Notes: generated by a model from the letters alone, not told the origin. A DNA stretch of 64,000 nucleotides from Ariolimax columbianus (GCA_036924085.1 JAVGWX010000007.1:73795948-73859947), one strand, 5' to 3'. Positions 40,620 to 52,110 are shown, counted from the stretch's first letter. Program-made: numbers and translations.

Positions 40620-43600
40620 ATGTCTACACTAGGCTCCATACACATTATTTCTATTAATATTAACGGATTAAAACAGAAACAACAACACGTAGTCAACATA
40701 ATAAAGAAATATAAACCGGATTTCCTTTTTTTACAAGAAACACACATACACGAAATCATACACGCAAAACAAATCACAACAACACTAGGCTTAAAAAATA
40801 GTTGGTTTAGTTTAGGACAACACACAGGCGTAGCCATTCTACAAACATCTGACGAATGGATAGTCTCACATAGTCACAGGGATACAGAGGGCAGAATACA
40901 GATAGTACAGGTACACAATACACACGACAGTACAGACAAACACACTTTAATTAACATTTACGCCCCAGCACAACCTCTACAACAAACACCCTTTTATGAG
41001 AATCTAATAAAAACAATAGAACAACATTTTAAAAATCAAAACATGATACTTGCTGGGGATTTCAATTGCACACTAAGTAACTTAGACACATCACGTACAC
41101 ATACAAGTAAAACACGAACAACAAGTTTAGAAATAATGTTAGACAAAAATAACCTTATAGACGCATACAGGAACACTTACCCTAATGGAACAGACACGAC
41201 TCATACAACCCACTCACAGCACGGTACAACACACACTAGAATTGATAGGATTTACACACCAAAAACATACACAGTTAATGAAATACACCACATAGACACA
41301 ACCCCCTTTACAGACCACAAAGCAGTAGCTATTATAGTTAACGGCACACACATATCAAATAGTCACACACAATCACAACACTGGAAATTCAACAATTCAC
41401 TACTTAATAACAACAAATTTGTAAAAACCATATCCAATTTAATAAGAGATCTCACAGAACACCTACCAGACACAGACCTAAACAGTTATTGGGATTTAAT
41501 TAAAAGCACAATCAGGGACCGCACACAGACAATTTCAAAACAAATACACAGAAATACAAAACGCAATAGACAGATCATTGAAGATGCTATAAAAATGACA
41601 AAATTAATTGATAAAAACTTACCCCAAATTCAACTTTTACAGGACGAATTAGACAAAATCGATAATTATAAACTACAAGGGGCCCAATTAAGAGCTAAAA
41701 TACCAATACTTTTACAGGAAAACCCTACACAACAGTACCTAGCGGTAGAACAGAACATACAACGTTCACGACAAATACACAAAATCAAGGGACCAACAGG
41801 ACAAATTTTAACTGAACCCCACGAAATACGACAGACCTTTCATGACTACTACACGACGTTGTATTCTGCAGAGAATACCACGCACACTGAGTGCGGAAAA
41901 TTTTCTGAGTATACAAAGCAGTTGAGTGACACAGACAGGGATGCCATTAGTACACCCCTGTCTTTAATTGACTTAAAAAACTCACTCGACTCCTTTCAGA
42001 AAAACAAAAGCCCAGGCTCTGACGGCTTGACCGTCGAGTTCTACATAACCTTCTTTGACAGTATTGGACCCACCCTTTTAAAAGTTTTAAATGAAGCATT
42101 TGAAACAGGCGAATTGCCAAATAGCCTTAACGAAGCTTACATTACACTGATCCCTAAACCGGACAGTGACAAGCTAGAGGCCAAAAACTACAGACCAATT
42201 TCTCTCCTGAACGTAGACTACAAAATTCTGACCAAAGCCCTCACACTAAAGATTAGACCCTTTATGCAACATCTAGTACATAAAGACCAACAATGTAGCG
42301 TAAAGGATAGGAAAATCAGTAAACATGCACATTTCCTACGAGACATTATACAATATACTAGCGACAAAAACATACAAGCTGCAATCCTCTCAATTGACCA
42401 AGAAAAAGCTTTCGACAGAGTCTCACATTCTTTTCTCCACGAAATTTTAAAGAAAAATAACATTGGGGAATACCTTACCAACTGGATAAAAATAATATAT
42501 AAGAGACCCGAAAGCAAAATAATGATTAATCATCAGTTAACAGATAGTTTCTCCCTAACAAGATCAGTCAGGCAAGGGTGTCCGCTGTCCCCAACACTAT
42601 ATACCCTAGTCTTGGAGCCCCTATTAGAGAAGATTAGACAGGACCCAACAATAGTAGGGACCCATGTACCGGGGTCTGGGGAACAAAAATTAATAGCTTA
42701 CGCGGACGATACCGCTTTCTTTCCATCCAATAGTAGGTCAATTCAAAAAATCCTAAACACCTTCACACAATTCGGCACAGAAAGCGGATCCAAAATTAAT
42801 ATCCCCAAATCATCCATAATGGGGATTGGCAAGTGGACAAATAAATTCGATTTTCCATTTCAATTAAATCAAGTAAACAAAATTAAAATATATGGAATAA
42901 TATACCCTGCAAATCCACTTGACCCTAATAAAGAAATATGGGAGAAAATTACTGTTAATATTAAAAACATCCTCAAAAAATTTGAATACAAAATTACAAC
43001 AATATTTGGGCGCAGTATAATAGTTAACTCAGTTATAATACCCAAAATAATATATGTCGCAAACATATTATGCCCACCCCTAACAACAATCAAAGATATA
43101 AATAAAGCAGTTAGAAGCTTCATATTCCGCAACACAATACATAATATCCAATCGAAAACATTAATGCAAGGAAAAAATCGAGGGGGGATCGCCCTACAAG
43201 ACACAACAATTAAAATACAATCACTAAGAATAAAATTTGTACAAGAAATCATAAAATACCCTAATGAATACCCACTATCCCATTATTATTTAGGACTAAG
43301 GATAACTAAATTATGCAAGTTAAATAACAATATCCCACACTGCTTTACAAAAATACCAATGTTCTACAAACAATGCATTAGACACATTACAGGAAACGAA
43401 ACATTACTCACACAAAAACCAGACACGATTTACAAAAAACTTATATTATTACAGGAACCCCCACTTAAAGATAGGATTAAACGAGGATACGGGTATTTTA
43501 TAACTAATTACACACATAACTTTTGTAATCTACACAACATTAAAGTATCACCACACATTAAAGAAGTTACTTACAGACTAATTTTCGGAACAACACCAAT

Positions 43601-43979
43601 ACGTAAACAAACTCAAACCCAGCTAGGACACGTAACACAAAAATGCCATCTTTGCAACAGAAACATACAAGAAACAGAAAATCATTTATTCTACCTTTGT
43701 AAAGTAGTCAGCACAACACTAGGTAAAATTAGACAAATAATGAGCAAATTTATTAAAATAAAAGTAGACATGTTTAGAGCCATAATGCTTCATACACTTC
43801 CATGGACAGACAGAGACACACAAAACAAACTCTTAACAATACTGGCAGAGTTCAGATATTTAGTATGGACCTGTCGGTGCAGAGCTCTCTACCACGGGCA
43901 CACTTTTAACCCAGGCAGCTTTCTATCTTTATTTATGGGGATGAGTAGGTTCTTTGCCCAGATGTTTCACGATCTGTGA
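40620..43979 (+). CDS. B4 ORF2: endonuclease / reverse transcriptase
   Basis: 1119 residues, protein identical to B1 and B2 ORF2, with complete catalytic motifs. Confidence 0.92.
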   Translation: MSTLGSIHIISININGLKQKQQHVVNIIKKYKPDFLFLQETHIHEIIHAKQITTTLGLKNSWFSLGQHTGVAILQTSDEWIVSHSHRDTEGRIQIVQVHNTHDSTDKHTLINIYAPAQPLQQTPFYENLIKTIEQHFKNQNMILAGDFNCTLSNLDTSRTHTSKTRTTSLEIMLDKNNLIDAYRNTYPNGTDTTHTTHSQHGTTHTRIDRIYTPKTYTVNEIHHIDTTPFTDHKAVAIIVNGTHISNSHTQSQHWKFNNSLLNNNKFVKTISNLIRDLTEHLPDTDLNSYWDLIKSTIRDRTQTISKQIHRNTKRNRQIIEDAIKMTKLIDKNLPQIQLLQDELDKIDNYKLQGAQLRAKIPILLQENPTQQYLAVEQNIQRSRQIHKIKGPTGQILTEPHEIRQTFHDYYTTLYSAENTTHTECGKFSEYTKQLSDTDRDAISTPLSLIDLKNSLDSFQKNKSPGSDGLTVEFYITFFDSIGPTLLKVLNEAFETGELPNSLNEAYITLIPKPDSDKLEAKNYRPISLLNVDYKILTKALTLKIRPFMQHLVHKDQQCSVKDRKISKHAHFLRDIIQYTSDKNIQAAILSIDQEKAFDRVSHSFLHEILKKNNIGEYLTNWIKIIYKRPESKIMINHQLTDSFSLTRSVRQGCPLSPTLYTLVLEPLLEKIRQDPTIVGTHVPGSGEQKLIAYADDTAFFPSNSRSIQKILNTFTQFGTESGSKINIPKSSIMGIGKWTNKFDFPFQLNQVNKIKIYGIIYPANPLDPNKEIWEKITVNIKNILKKFEYKITTIFGRSIIVNSVIIPKIIYVANILCPPLTTIKDINKAVRSFIFRNTIHNIQSKTLMQGKNRGGIALQDTTIKIQSLRIKFVQEIIKYPNEYPLSHYYLGLRITKLCKLNNNIPHCFTKIPMFYKQCIRHITGNETLLTQKPDTIYKKLILLQEPPLKDRIKRGYGYFITNYTHNFCNLHNIKVSPHIKEVTYRLIFGTTPIRKQTQTQLGHVTQKCHLCNRNIQETENHLFYLCKVVSTTLGKIRQIMSKFIKIKVDMFRAIMLHTLPWTDRDTQNKLLTILAEFRYLVWTCRCRALYHGHTFNPGSFLSLFMGMSRFFAQMFHDL

Positions 43980-44565
43980 ATTTTCTGGGCAGGACCTACG
44001 GACTGCCTGGGGGAAGAAAAATATAGATATATATATGGATTTTCGTACGAGTGAGTGTGAACGAGAATGTATGGTATGTGTAAGTGAACACACGGGTACT
44101 AGGACGAGAATATTGATGTAAATAGTGTGTATGCCTGTACATGTGGATAAACGTGTATGCATGAGTACCCATGTGTGTGGGAGAATCAGTAATGTATGGA
44201 AAGTTGTATGCAGAAGTGATGGATGTATGAAGATAAATGTTTTTTAGACAGAGATGCCTCTGTGTGAATATGCGTGTTTGTGTATACGAGTGTACATATG
44301 TATGCATGTTTGTTTGTTTGTTTGTTTGTTTGTTGTTTTGTTTTTTTTTTGTTTTTTTTTTTTTTTTTTTTGTTTTTTTTTTTTTTGTTTTGTTTTTTTT
44401 TATGTTGTTGTTGTTGTTGTAAATAACATGTAAAAATACATTATACTATTCATGTGATTGTTTTTTTTTTGCTCTGGTTGCATTTTGTACAAAAACTCAT
44501 TGAAAGTTAATGACAATATGTAAATACAAAATGCGCCATTGAAGCGGAAATAAAACCCTTAAAAT

Positions 44566-44582
44566 CTTATATTCCGTGTGTG
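44566..44582. repeat. Family B target-site copy, B4/B5 junction
   Basis: CTTATATTCCGTGTGTG between B4 and B5. Confidence 0.88.
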
Positions 44583-44670
44583 AGGGCGGACGCGTTTGCG
44601 ATCTGCTCTCGCCTTGTGTTTTCTGGAGTGCTTTTTGGACTGTGTTTTTTTGTTTGTAGTTGTTTGAAAT

Positions 44671-45840
44671 ATGAGTTCTAGGATGAACGTAATGGAGGAG
44701 ATAATGGACTTTGACAGCCCAGACACTTTCATGGACGAAGGCACTGTGTTCCGAAAAGGAACCCTGAAGATCACCGTCTCTGGCGAGATGTCAGCCAGTC
44801 TAAAGCCTCACGAGATGGCGAGTATCATGGCCGGACCAGTGGGCATTGGGCCCTCTGGAGTGATCGCCATATGTCGATTTGCGAACCCCCGAGTGTGGTA
44901 TGTGCGGCTGACCCAGTCAGCCCACATACTACACTTTAAGAGCCTTCACGGCAAGAAAGTGGAGTGCATGACTCCGAAACTTTCCTTAAGCATCGAGCAC
45001 CAGGAGCAGGAGAGGGAGAGAGGGATGCTCAACTGGGTGCCCGAAACAACAAAACTGGAGTCGGTCAAGGCGGTGGTTAAAAGAATCACAAAAGACCAGA
45101 ACGCCGAGGTGTTCCCCCAGAGGAACATCTCGGACAAGTGGGTCTTTGCCTACAAGAAGAGCAAAGTGGAGGTACCCCACTATGTAACCGTCAGATTCTT
45201 GAGTGGAGACGCCAAGCCAATAAGGCTATGGGTCACCATCGCCGGCCGCCGCACTCCCTGTGAGTCATGCGGAGCAGAAACGCATTGGACGAGCCAATGC
45301 AACAAGAGAAGACGGCAAGATATCATAAGAGAGGCTGAGCGACAGCCAAAACCAAAGCTGGCTGAAGCTCAGCCTCCACCACCTCCATCCTTCGCTGAGG
45401 AGCACCCCGCCACCTCGGATGATGGGTACACCGAGGTGGACCGGAAAAGAAGGAGAAAGAGAAGTTCGAGGAAGAGGAGTTCCTCTCCTCCAGCCTCCAA
45501 AATGGGGACCGGAACCACACCACCGGCCCCCGAAGAAACGGCCCTAGAAGCCGAGCCAGAGACCCTGCCAGAGCCCGTTCCGGAACCGACCCCAGAACCG
45601 GGATCGGCTCCAGAACCGTCACCGGAGCCGTCACCAGAGCCGTCGCCGGAACCGTCACCAGAGCCGTCACAGGAGCGGACAGACAGCGTTGGTCCGGTGT
45701 CCCCGCCAAGTCGGGACACCGACGACCAGATGTCTCCCATGCCCTCAGTAAGGCTGGAAGACATCAGCTCAGACGACGGCGACCCGGAGCGTCTGCTCTG
45801 GACAACAATGATGGACGGGCTGGAGCTGGGCAAGGACTGA
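44671..45840 (+). CDS. B5 ORF1: gag-like protein, mosaic
   Basis: 389 residues beginning MSSRMNVMEE. The knuckle is CESCGAETHWTSQC (C197, C200, H205, C210), varied between the metal ligands but with all ligands kept. The C-terminal half, including the basic patch and PEPS repeats, is identical to the other copies. Its N-terminal half serves as an outgroup that polarises the B1 changes. Confidence 0.88.
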   Translation: MSSRMNVMEEIMDFDSPDTFMDEGTVFRKGTLKITVSGEMSASLKPHEMASIMAGPVGIGPSGVIAICRFANPRVWYVRLTQSAHILHFKSLHGKKVECMTPKLSLSIEHQEQERERGMLNWVPETTKLESVKAVVKRITKDQNAEVFPQRNISDKWVFAYKKSKVEVPHYVTVRFLSGDAKPIRLWVTIAGRRTPCESCGAETHWTSQCNKRRRQDIIREAERQPKPKLAEAQPPPPPSFAEEHPATSDDGYTEVDRKRRRKRSSRKRSSSPPASKMGTGTTPPAPEETALEAEPETLPEPVPEPTPEPGSAPEPSPEPSPEPSPEPSPEPSQERTDSVGPVSPPSRDTDDQMSPMPSVRLEDISSDDGDPERLLWTTMMDGLELGKD

Positions 45841-46278
45841 GTAGTCACCCAACCACAAAAGGGATACTCGCGTCCTTGTCCAGCGGTCAATGTTGACAAT
45901 TAACTTTGTTTGCAAAGACGCCTGGCAGGAGCCTCCACAGAATTCTAGAGACAAAAAACTTTGTGTGTGCGAATTTAGTATAGATGTGAATGTGTTTAAA
46001 CGCGGTGGTGTGACTGTAACAAGTGTGTTAATTTATTGTTATCTGTGTTATTATTACCGTTACTATTATTATTATTATTACTATTATCCTTGTTATTATA
46101 TGTCAGCAGTGCTCGCCCACCCGAGTGGGCGACCATCGGATAATCCCCAAAAATTGTTGTTTTTTTACATTGTTTTCTATTTTCGTATGTTTCCCCCCCA
46201 TGTATTTCAGTATCCCCATCTGACCCTAGTCAGTGGAGAGCTGTTGCCCCGACAGGCCCAATACTTTGTATCCGTCCA

Positions 46279-49200
46279 ATGTCCACACTAAGTTCCATAC
46301 ACATTTTTTCTTTGAATATTAACGGATTAAAACAGAAACAACAACACGTAGTCAACATAATAAAGAAATATAAACCGGATTTCATTTTTTTACAAGAAAC
46401 ACACATACACGAAATCATACACGCAAAACAAATCACAACAACACTAGGCTTAAAAAATAGTTGGTTTAGTTTTGGACAACACACAGGCGTAGCCATTCTA
46501 CAAACATCTGACGAATGGATAGTCTCACATAGTCACAGGGATACAGAGGGCAGAATACAGATAGTACAGGTACACAATACACACGACAGTACAGACAAAC
46601 ACACTTTAATTAACATGTACGCCCCAGCAAAACCTCTACAACAAACACCCTTCTATGAGAATCTAATAAAAACCATAGAACAACATTTTAAAAATCAAAA
46701 CATGATACTTGCTGGGGATTTCAACTGCACACTAAGTAACTTAGACACATCACGTACACATACAAGTAAAACACGAACAACAAGTTTAGAAACAATGTTA
46801 GACAAAAATAACCTTATAGACGCATACAGGAATACTTACCCTAATGGAACAGACACGACTCATACAACCCACTCACAGCACGGTACAACACACACTAGAA
46901 TTGATAGGATTTACACACCAAAAACATACACAGTTAATGAAATACACCACATAGACACAACCCCCTTTACAGACCACAAAGCAGTAGCTATTATAGTTAA
47001 CGGCACACACACATCAAATAGTCACACACAATCACAACACTGGAAATTCAACAATTCACTACTTAATAACAACAAATTTGTAAAAACCATATCCAATTTA
47101 ATAAGAGATCTCACAGAACACCTACCAGACACAGACCTAAACAGTTATTGGGATTTAATTAAAAGCACAATCAGGGACCGCACACAGACAATTTCAAAAC
47201 AAATACACAGAAATACAAAACGCAATAGACAGATCATTGAAGATGCTATAAAAATGACAAAATTAATTGATAAAAACTTACCCCAAATTCAACTTTTACA
47301 GGACGAATTAGACAAAATCGATAATTATAAACTACAAGGGGCCCAATTAAGAGCTAAAATACCAATACTTTTACAGGAAAACCCTACACAACAGTACCTA
47401 GCGGTAGAACAGAACATACAACGTTCACGACAAATACACAAAATCAAGGGACCAACAGGACAAATTTTAACTGAACCCCACGAAATAAGACAGACCTTTC
47501 ATGACTACTACACGACGTTGTATTCTGCAGAGAATACCACGCACACTGAGTGCGGAAAATTTTCTGAGTATACAAAGCAGTTGAGTGACACAGACAGGGA
47601 TGCCATTAGTACACCCCTGTCTTTAATTGACTTAAAAAACTCACTCGACTCCTTTCAGAAAAACAAAAGCCCAGGCTCTGACGGCTTGACCGTCGAGTTC
47701 TACATAACCTTCTTCGACAGTATTGGACCCACTCTTTTAAAAGTTTTAAATGAAGCATTTGAAACAGGCGAATTGCCACATAGCCTTAACGAAGCTTACA
47801 TTACACTGATCCCTAAACCGGACAGTGACAAGCTAGAGGCCAAAAACTACAGACCAATTTCTCTCCTGAACGTAGACTACAAAATTCTGACCAAAGCCCT
47901 CACACTAAAGATTAGACCCTTTATGCAACATCTAGTACACAAAGACCAACAATGTAGCGTAAAGGATAGGAAAATCAGTAAACATGCACATTTCCTACGA
48001 GACATTATACAATATACAAGCGACAAAAACATACAAGCTGCAATCCTCTCAATTGATCAAGAAAAAGCTTTCGATAGAGTCTCACATTCTTTTCTCCACG
48101 AAATATTAAATAAAAATAACATTGGGGAATACCTTACCAACTGGATAAAAATAATATATAAGAGACCCGAAAGCAAAATAATGATTAATCATCAGTTAAC
48201 AGATAGTTTCTCCCTAACAAGATCAGTCAGGCAAGGGTGTCCGCTGTCCCCAACACTATATACCCTAGTCTTGGAGCCCCTATTAGAGAAGATTAGACAG
48301 GACCCAACAATAGTAGGGACCCATGTACCGGGGTCTGGGGAACAAAAATTAATAGCTTACGCGGACGATACCGCTTTCTTTCCATCCAATAGTAGATCAA
48401 TTCAACAAATCCTAAACACCTTCACACATTTCGGCACAGAAAGCGGATCCAAAATTAATATCCCCAAATCATCCATAATGGGGATTGGCAAGTGGACAAA
48501 TAAATTCGATTTTCCATTTAAATTAAATCAAGTAAACAAAATTAAAATATATGGAATAATATACCCTGCAAATCCACTTGACCCTAATAAAGAAATATGG
48601 GAGAAAATTACTGTTAATATTAAAAACATCCTCAAAAAATTTGAATACAAAATTACAACAATATTTGGGCGCAGTATAATAGTTAACTCAGTTATAATAC
48701 CCAAAATAATATATGTCGCAAACATATTATGCCCACCCCTAACAACAATCAAAGAAATAAATAAAGCAGTTAGAAGCTTCATATTCCGCAACACAATACA
48801 TAATATCCAATCGAAAACATTAATGCAAGAAAAAAATCGAGGGGGGATCGCCCTACAAGACACAACAATTAAAATACAATCACTAAGAATAAAATTTGTA
48901 CAAGAAATCATAAAATACCCTAATGAATACCCACTATCCCATTATTATTTAGGACTAAGGATAACTAAATTATGCAAGTTAAATAACAATATCCCACATT
49001 GCTTTACAAAAATACCAATGTTCTACAAACAATGCATTAGACACATTACAGGAAACGAAACATTACTCACACAAAAACCAGACACGATTTACAAAAAACT
49101 TATATTATTACAGGAACCCCCACTTAAAGATAGAATTAAACGAGGATACGGGTATTTTATAACTAATTACACACATAACTTTTGTAATCTACACAACATT

Positions 49201-49638
49201 AAAGTATCACCACACATTAAAGAAGTTACTTACAGACTAATTTTCGGAACAACACCAATACGTAAACAAACTCAAACCCAGCTAGGACAAGTAACACAAA
49301 AATGCCATCTTTGCAACAGAAACATACAAGAAACAGAAAATCATTTATTCTACCTTTGTAAAGTAGTCAGCACAACACTAGGTAAAATCAGACAAATAAT
49401 GAGCAAATTTATTAAAATAAAAGTAGACATGTTTAGAGCCATAATGCTTCATACACTTCCATGGACAGACAGAGACACACAAAACAAACTCTTAACAATA
49501 CTGGCAGAGTTCAGATATTTAGCATGGACCTGTCGGTGCAGAGCTCTCTACCACGGGCACACTTTCAACCCAGGCAGTTTTCTATCTTTATTTATGGGGA
49601 TGAGTAGGTTCTTTGCCCAGATGTTTCACGATCTGTGA
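46279..49638 (+). CDS. B5 ORF2: endonuclease / reverse transcriptase
   Basis: 1119 residues, opening only at MSTLSSIH, which fixes the start for the whole family. About 17 substitutions separate it from B1 ORF2 (for example NIYAP to NMYAP, PNSLN to PHSLN, MQGKN to MQEKN). All catalytic positions (N13, E40, GDFN, DH, YADD) and the C-terminal knuckle are unchanged. Confidence 0.93.
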   Translation: MSTLSSIHIFSLNINGLKQKQQHVVNIIKKYKPDFIFLQETHIHEIIHAKQITTTLGLKNSWFSFGQHTGVAILQTSDEWIVSHSHRDTEGRIQIVQVHNTHDSTDKHTLINMYAPAKPLQQTPFYENLIKTIEQHFKNQNMILAGDFNCTLSNLDTSRTHTSKTRTTSLETMLDKNNLIDAYRNTYPNGTDTTHTTHSQHGTTHTRIDRIYTPKTYTVNEIHHIDTTPFTDHKAVAIIVNGTHTSNSHTQSQHWKFNNSLLNNNKFVKTISNLIRDLTEHLPDTDLNSYWDLIKSTIRDRTQTISKQIHRNTKRNRQIIEDAIKMTKLIDKNLPQIQLLQDELDKIDNYKLQGAQLRAKIPILLQENPTQQYLAVEQNIQRSRQIHKIKGPTGQILTEPHEIRQTFHDYYTTLYSAENTTHTECGKFSEYTKQLSDTDRDAISTPLSLIDLKNSLDSFQKNKSPGSDGLTVEFYITFFDSIGPTLLKVLNEAFETGELPHSLNEAYITLIPKPDSDKLEAKNYRPISLLNVDYKILTKALTLKIRPFMQHLVHKDQQCSVKDRKISKHAHFLRDIIQYTSDKNIQAAILSIDQEKAFDRVSHSFLHEILNKNNIGEYLTNWIKIIYKRPESKIMINHQLTDSFSLTRSVRQGCPLSPTLYTLVLEPLLEKIRQDPTIVGTHVPGSGEQKLIAYADDTAFFPSNSRSIQQILNTFTHFGTESGSKINIPKSSIMGIGKWTNKFDFPFKLNQVNKIKIYGIIYPANPLDPNKEIWEKITVNIKNILKKFEYKITTIFGRSIIVNSVIIPKIIYVANILCPPLTTIKEINKAVRSFIFRNTIHNIQSKTLMQEKNRGGIALQDTTIKIQSLRIKFVQEIIKYPNEYPLSHYYLGLRITKLCKLNNNIPHCFTKIPMFYKQCIRHITGNETLLTQKPDTIYKKLILLQEPPLKDRIKRGYGYFITNYTHNFCNLHNIKVSPHIKEVTYRLIFGTTPIRKQTQTQLGQVTQKCHLCNRNIQETENHLFYLCKVVSTTLGKIRQIMSKFIKIKVDMFRAIMLHTLPWTDRDTQNKLLTILAEFRYLAWTCRCRALYHGHTFNPGSFLSLFMGMSRFFAQMFHDL

Positions 49639-49975
49639 ATATTCTGGGCAGGACCTACGGACTGCCTGGGAGAAAAAATATAGATATATGTAAATTTTCG
49701 TACGAGCGAATGTGAACGAGAATGTATGGTGTGTGTAAGTGAACACACGGGTACTAGGACGAGAATATTGATGTAAATAGTGTGTATGCTTGTACATGTG
49801 GATAAACGTGTATGCATGAGTACCCATGTGTGTGGGAGAATCAGTAATGTATGGAAAGTTGTATGCAGAAGTGATGGATGTATGAAGATAAATGGTTTTT
49901 AGACAGAGATGCCTCTGTGTGAATGTATGCGTGTTTGTGTATACGAGTGTACATATGTATGCATGTGTGTGTTTT

Positions 49976-50065
<90 letters not shown>

Positions 50066-50207
50066 AAATAACATGTAAAAATGCATTATAATATTCATTT
50101 GATTGTTCTTTTGCTCTGGTTGCATTTTGTACAAAAACTCATTGAAAGTTAATGACCATATGTAAATACAAAATGCGCCATTGAAGCGAAAATAAAACCC
50201 TTAAAAT

Positions 50208-50224
50208 CTTATATTCCGTGTGTG
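50208..50224. repeat. Family B target-site copy, right outer
   Basis: CTTATATTCCGTGTGTG followed by host sequence. Paired with 21857-21873 it defines the outer edges of the whole array. Confidence 0.88.
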
Positions 50225-50985
50225 CTACTTTTAAATTGTTCAAGCTTGGATATGTAAAAGCAAATGTATGTAGACTTTTATGTTATAAATTTCTCTAACA
50301 TACCATCTATAGATTGTTAATCTCATTGTAAATATCCAAATTTTAAACTGTACATTTTTTAGAACAGGACACCTATTACCATCATTTTAATAACACTAGC
50401 CATATGGAATCTTGCATGTTTACTGCTGGCTGAATATATGTAAAAATAATATTCATAATGTGGCATAAGAAATACGTAAACATTAAATTGAACCTTATTC
50501 CATTGTGTGTTTGTTTCTTGTTTATTTCTTTATTTCACAAGACGCATAAGTTGCCATATTAACAAATGTAAACAAACAGATATTAAAGTACACATTCCTA
50601 AAGCCCGGGTATTGATAAAATTGCTCTTTGCTGTCACTCTGTGTATTTATGGTATATTCGAATACTGACACTATTAACATACACCAAATTGAAAGCATGG
50701 TAGTAATACATATCTTATTATTTTAAACATACATTTTTGTACGAATGCACATATTTCTTTACGTTTGTGTATGCGTGTGTGTACAACTGTGTAAAACCCT
50801 ACAGTATTAACAGATTTCCAAAACTACTTATTACGTACTGTTCCTACTGGCATTATAAATGCAGCTCAAGAATAGATTGCAAAACACCTTCGATTGGTTC
50901 TGTTGTTGTTGATTCATCCATTAAGCAAATACATACACAGTAGGCGTTTAGCTTGTTTGAAAAGGCCAGTCTTTGCAAACCGTCG
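50225..50985. other. No recognisable gene
   Basis: AT-rich flank of the B array. A 68-codon open frame at 50737-50943 has no recognisable content. Confidence 0.5.
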
Positions 50986-51109
50986 AAGGGTTTGAGAGTT
51001 GATAATGCTATTGTGGTTAACATGTGGGTAGTAAGATTATATGTACAAACGTAAATATTGCTGTATCACTGTGTGTGTTAACATATGGATAGCAAGATAC
51101 TGTGTAGAA

Positions 51110-51700
51110 GATTAAAGATTGGTGTCAGTCTGTTAATATGTTGATAGTGAGAAACTATGTAGGACATTAAAGCTCTGCGTTAGACTGCTAACAAGCTTGC
51201 GGTTGGTGTGCTAACATGTAAATAGTAACATATCATGAAGAAGATTAAAGCTTGGTGTCAATCTGCTAAAATGTTGATAGTGAGATACTATGTAGGACAT
51301 CGAAGCTCTGCGTTAGACTAATAACAAGCTTACGGTTGGTATGCTAACATGTAAATAGTAAAATATAATGTAGAAGATTAAAGATTGGTGTCAATCTGCT
51401 AATATGTTGATAGTGAGATACTATGTAGGACATCGAAGCTCTGCGTTAGACTAATAACAAGCTTGTGGTTGGTGTGCTAACATGTTAATAGTAAAATATC
51501 ATGTAGAAGATTAAAGATTGGTGTCAATCTGCTAATATGTTGATAGTGAGATACTGTGTAGGACATCAAAGCTCTGCGTTAGACTGCTAACAAGCTTGTG
51601 GTTGGTGTGCTAACATGTGAATAGCAAAATATCATGTAGAAAATTAAAGCTTGGTGTCAATCTGCTAATATGTTGATAGTGAGATACTATGTAGGACATT
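51110..51700. repeat. 133-bp higher-order repeat block within the minisatellite
   Basis: Matching points fall at 51110, 51243, 51376, 51509 and 51642, exactly 133 bases apart. Each unit holds two monomers, one enlarged by ~22 bp including AACAAGCTTGTGGTTGG. Units within the block are far more alike than neighbouring monomers, the mark of recent unequal exchange. Confidence 0.85.
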
Positions 51701-51944
51701 AAAGCTGAGTGTTAGTCTACTAACATGTGGATAGTAAGATATATTCAAGACAGTAAATCTCCAAGTTGGTTTGCATCTGTTGATTTGTAAATAGTAAGAC
51801 CTTATGTAAGAGATTTAAGCTCAGTATCTGACTCCTAACATGTGGATAGTAAGATAATATGTACACCATTAAATCTTAGTGTCTATCTGTTAATATGTAG
51901 ATAAAGAGATAATATGTAGGATATTAAAACTCAATTTTAGTCCT

Positions 51945-52110
51945 CTAGCGTGCAAACATTCTTTATTCTTCTTTGCGTTCAGGATCCTTTGGTCATCTGC
52001 AAGCCAGTAATCATGATGCAGTCCATAATCTTTACCAGGAGATAGTGGCTGCACCATAGCTTTTGCCTCAGCTCTGCATTCTATGGTATCTCATTTCACT
52101 AAAACACTGA
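51945..52110 (-). repeat. Non-satellite insert, possible LINE 3' remnant
   Basis: About 160 bp unlike the minisatellite. On the minus strand it ends in GAAGAAGAATAAAG, similar to the tails of the RNase H LINEs here. No clear protein motif remains. Confidence 0.3.

Larger units (their letters stand above)
38887..44565 (+). mobile_element. Tx1-like element B4, full length and intact
   Basis: Has the complete 5' UTR beginning AGGGCGGACGCG. At base 38933 it has A where B1 has G. Apart from three clustered substitutions next to the ORF1 knuckle (39540-39581), it matches B2/B3. Confidence 0.9.
44583..50207 (+). mobile_element. Tx1-like element B5, full length, diverged mosaic
   Basis: The most diverged B copy. 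The 5' UTR is shorter, and ORF1 codons 1 to about 213 differ at many mostly silent sites (about 29 in the first 165 bases). Then 45310-45860 is almost identical to B1-B4, the spacer differs again, and ORF2 differs moderately (about 17 residues). The 3' UTR has a single long poly(T) with GTT repeats in place of the TTTG-interrupted tract. Such alternation suggests recombination, gene conversion or template switching. Confidence 0.9.

Noticed and set aside
10421..50224. LTR retrotransposon or integrated virus
   Set aside because: No long terminal repeats, protease, integrase or envelope. ORF2 has an AP endonuclease and non-LTR RT, and the repeated words at junctions are only 11 and 17 bp.
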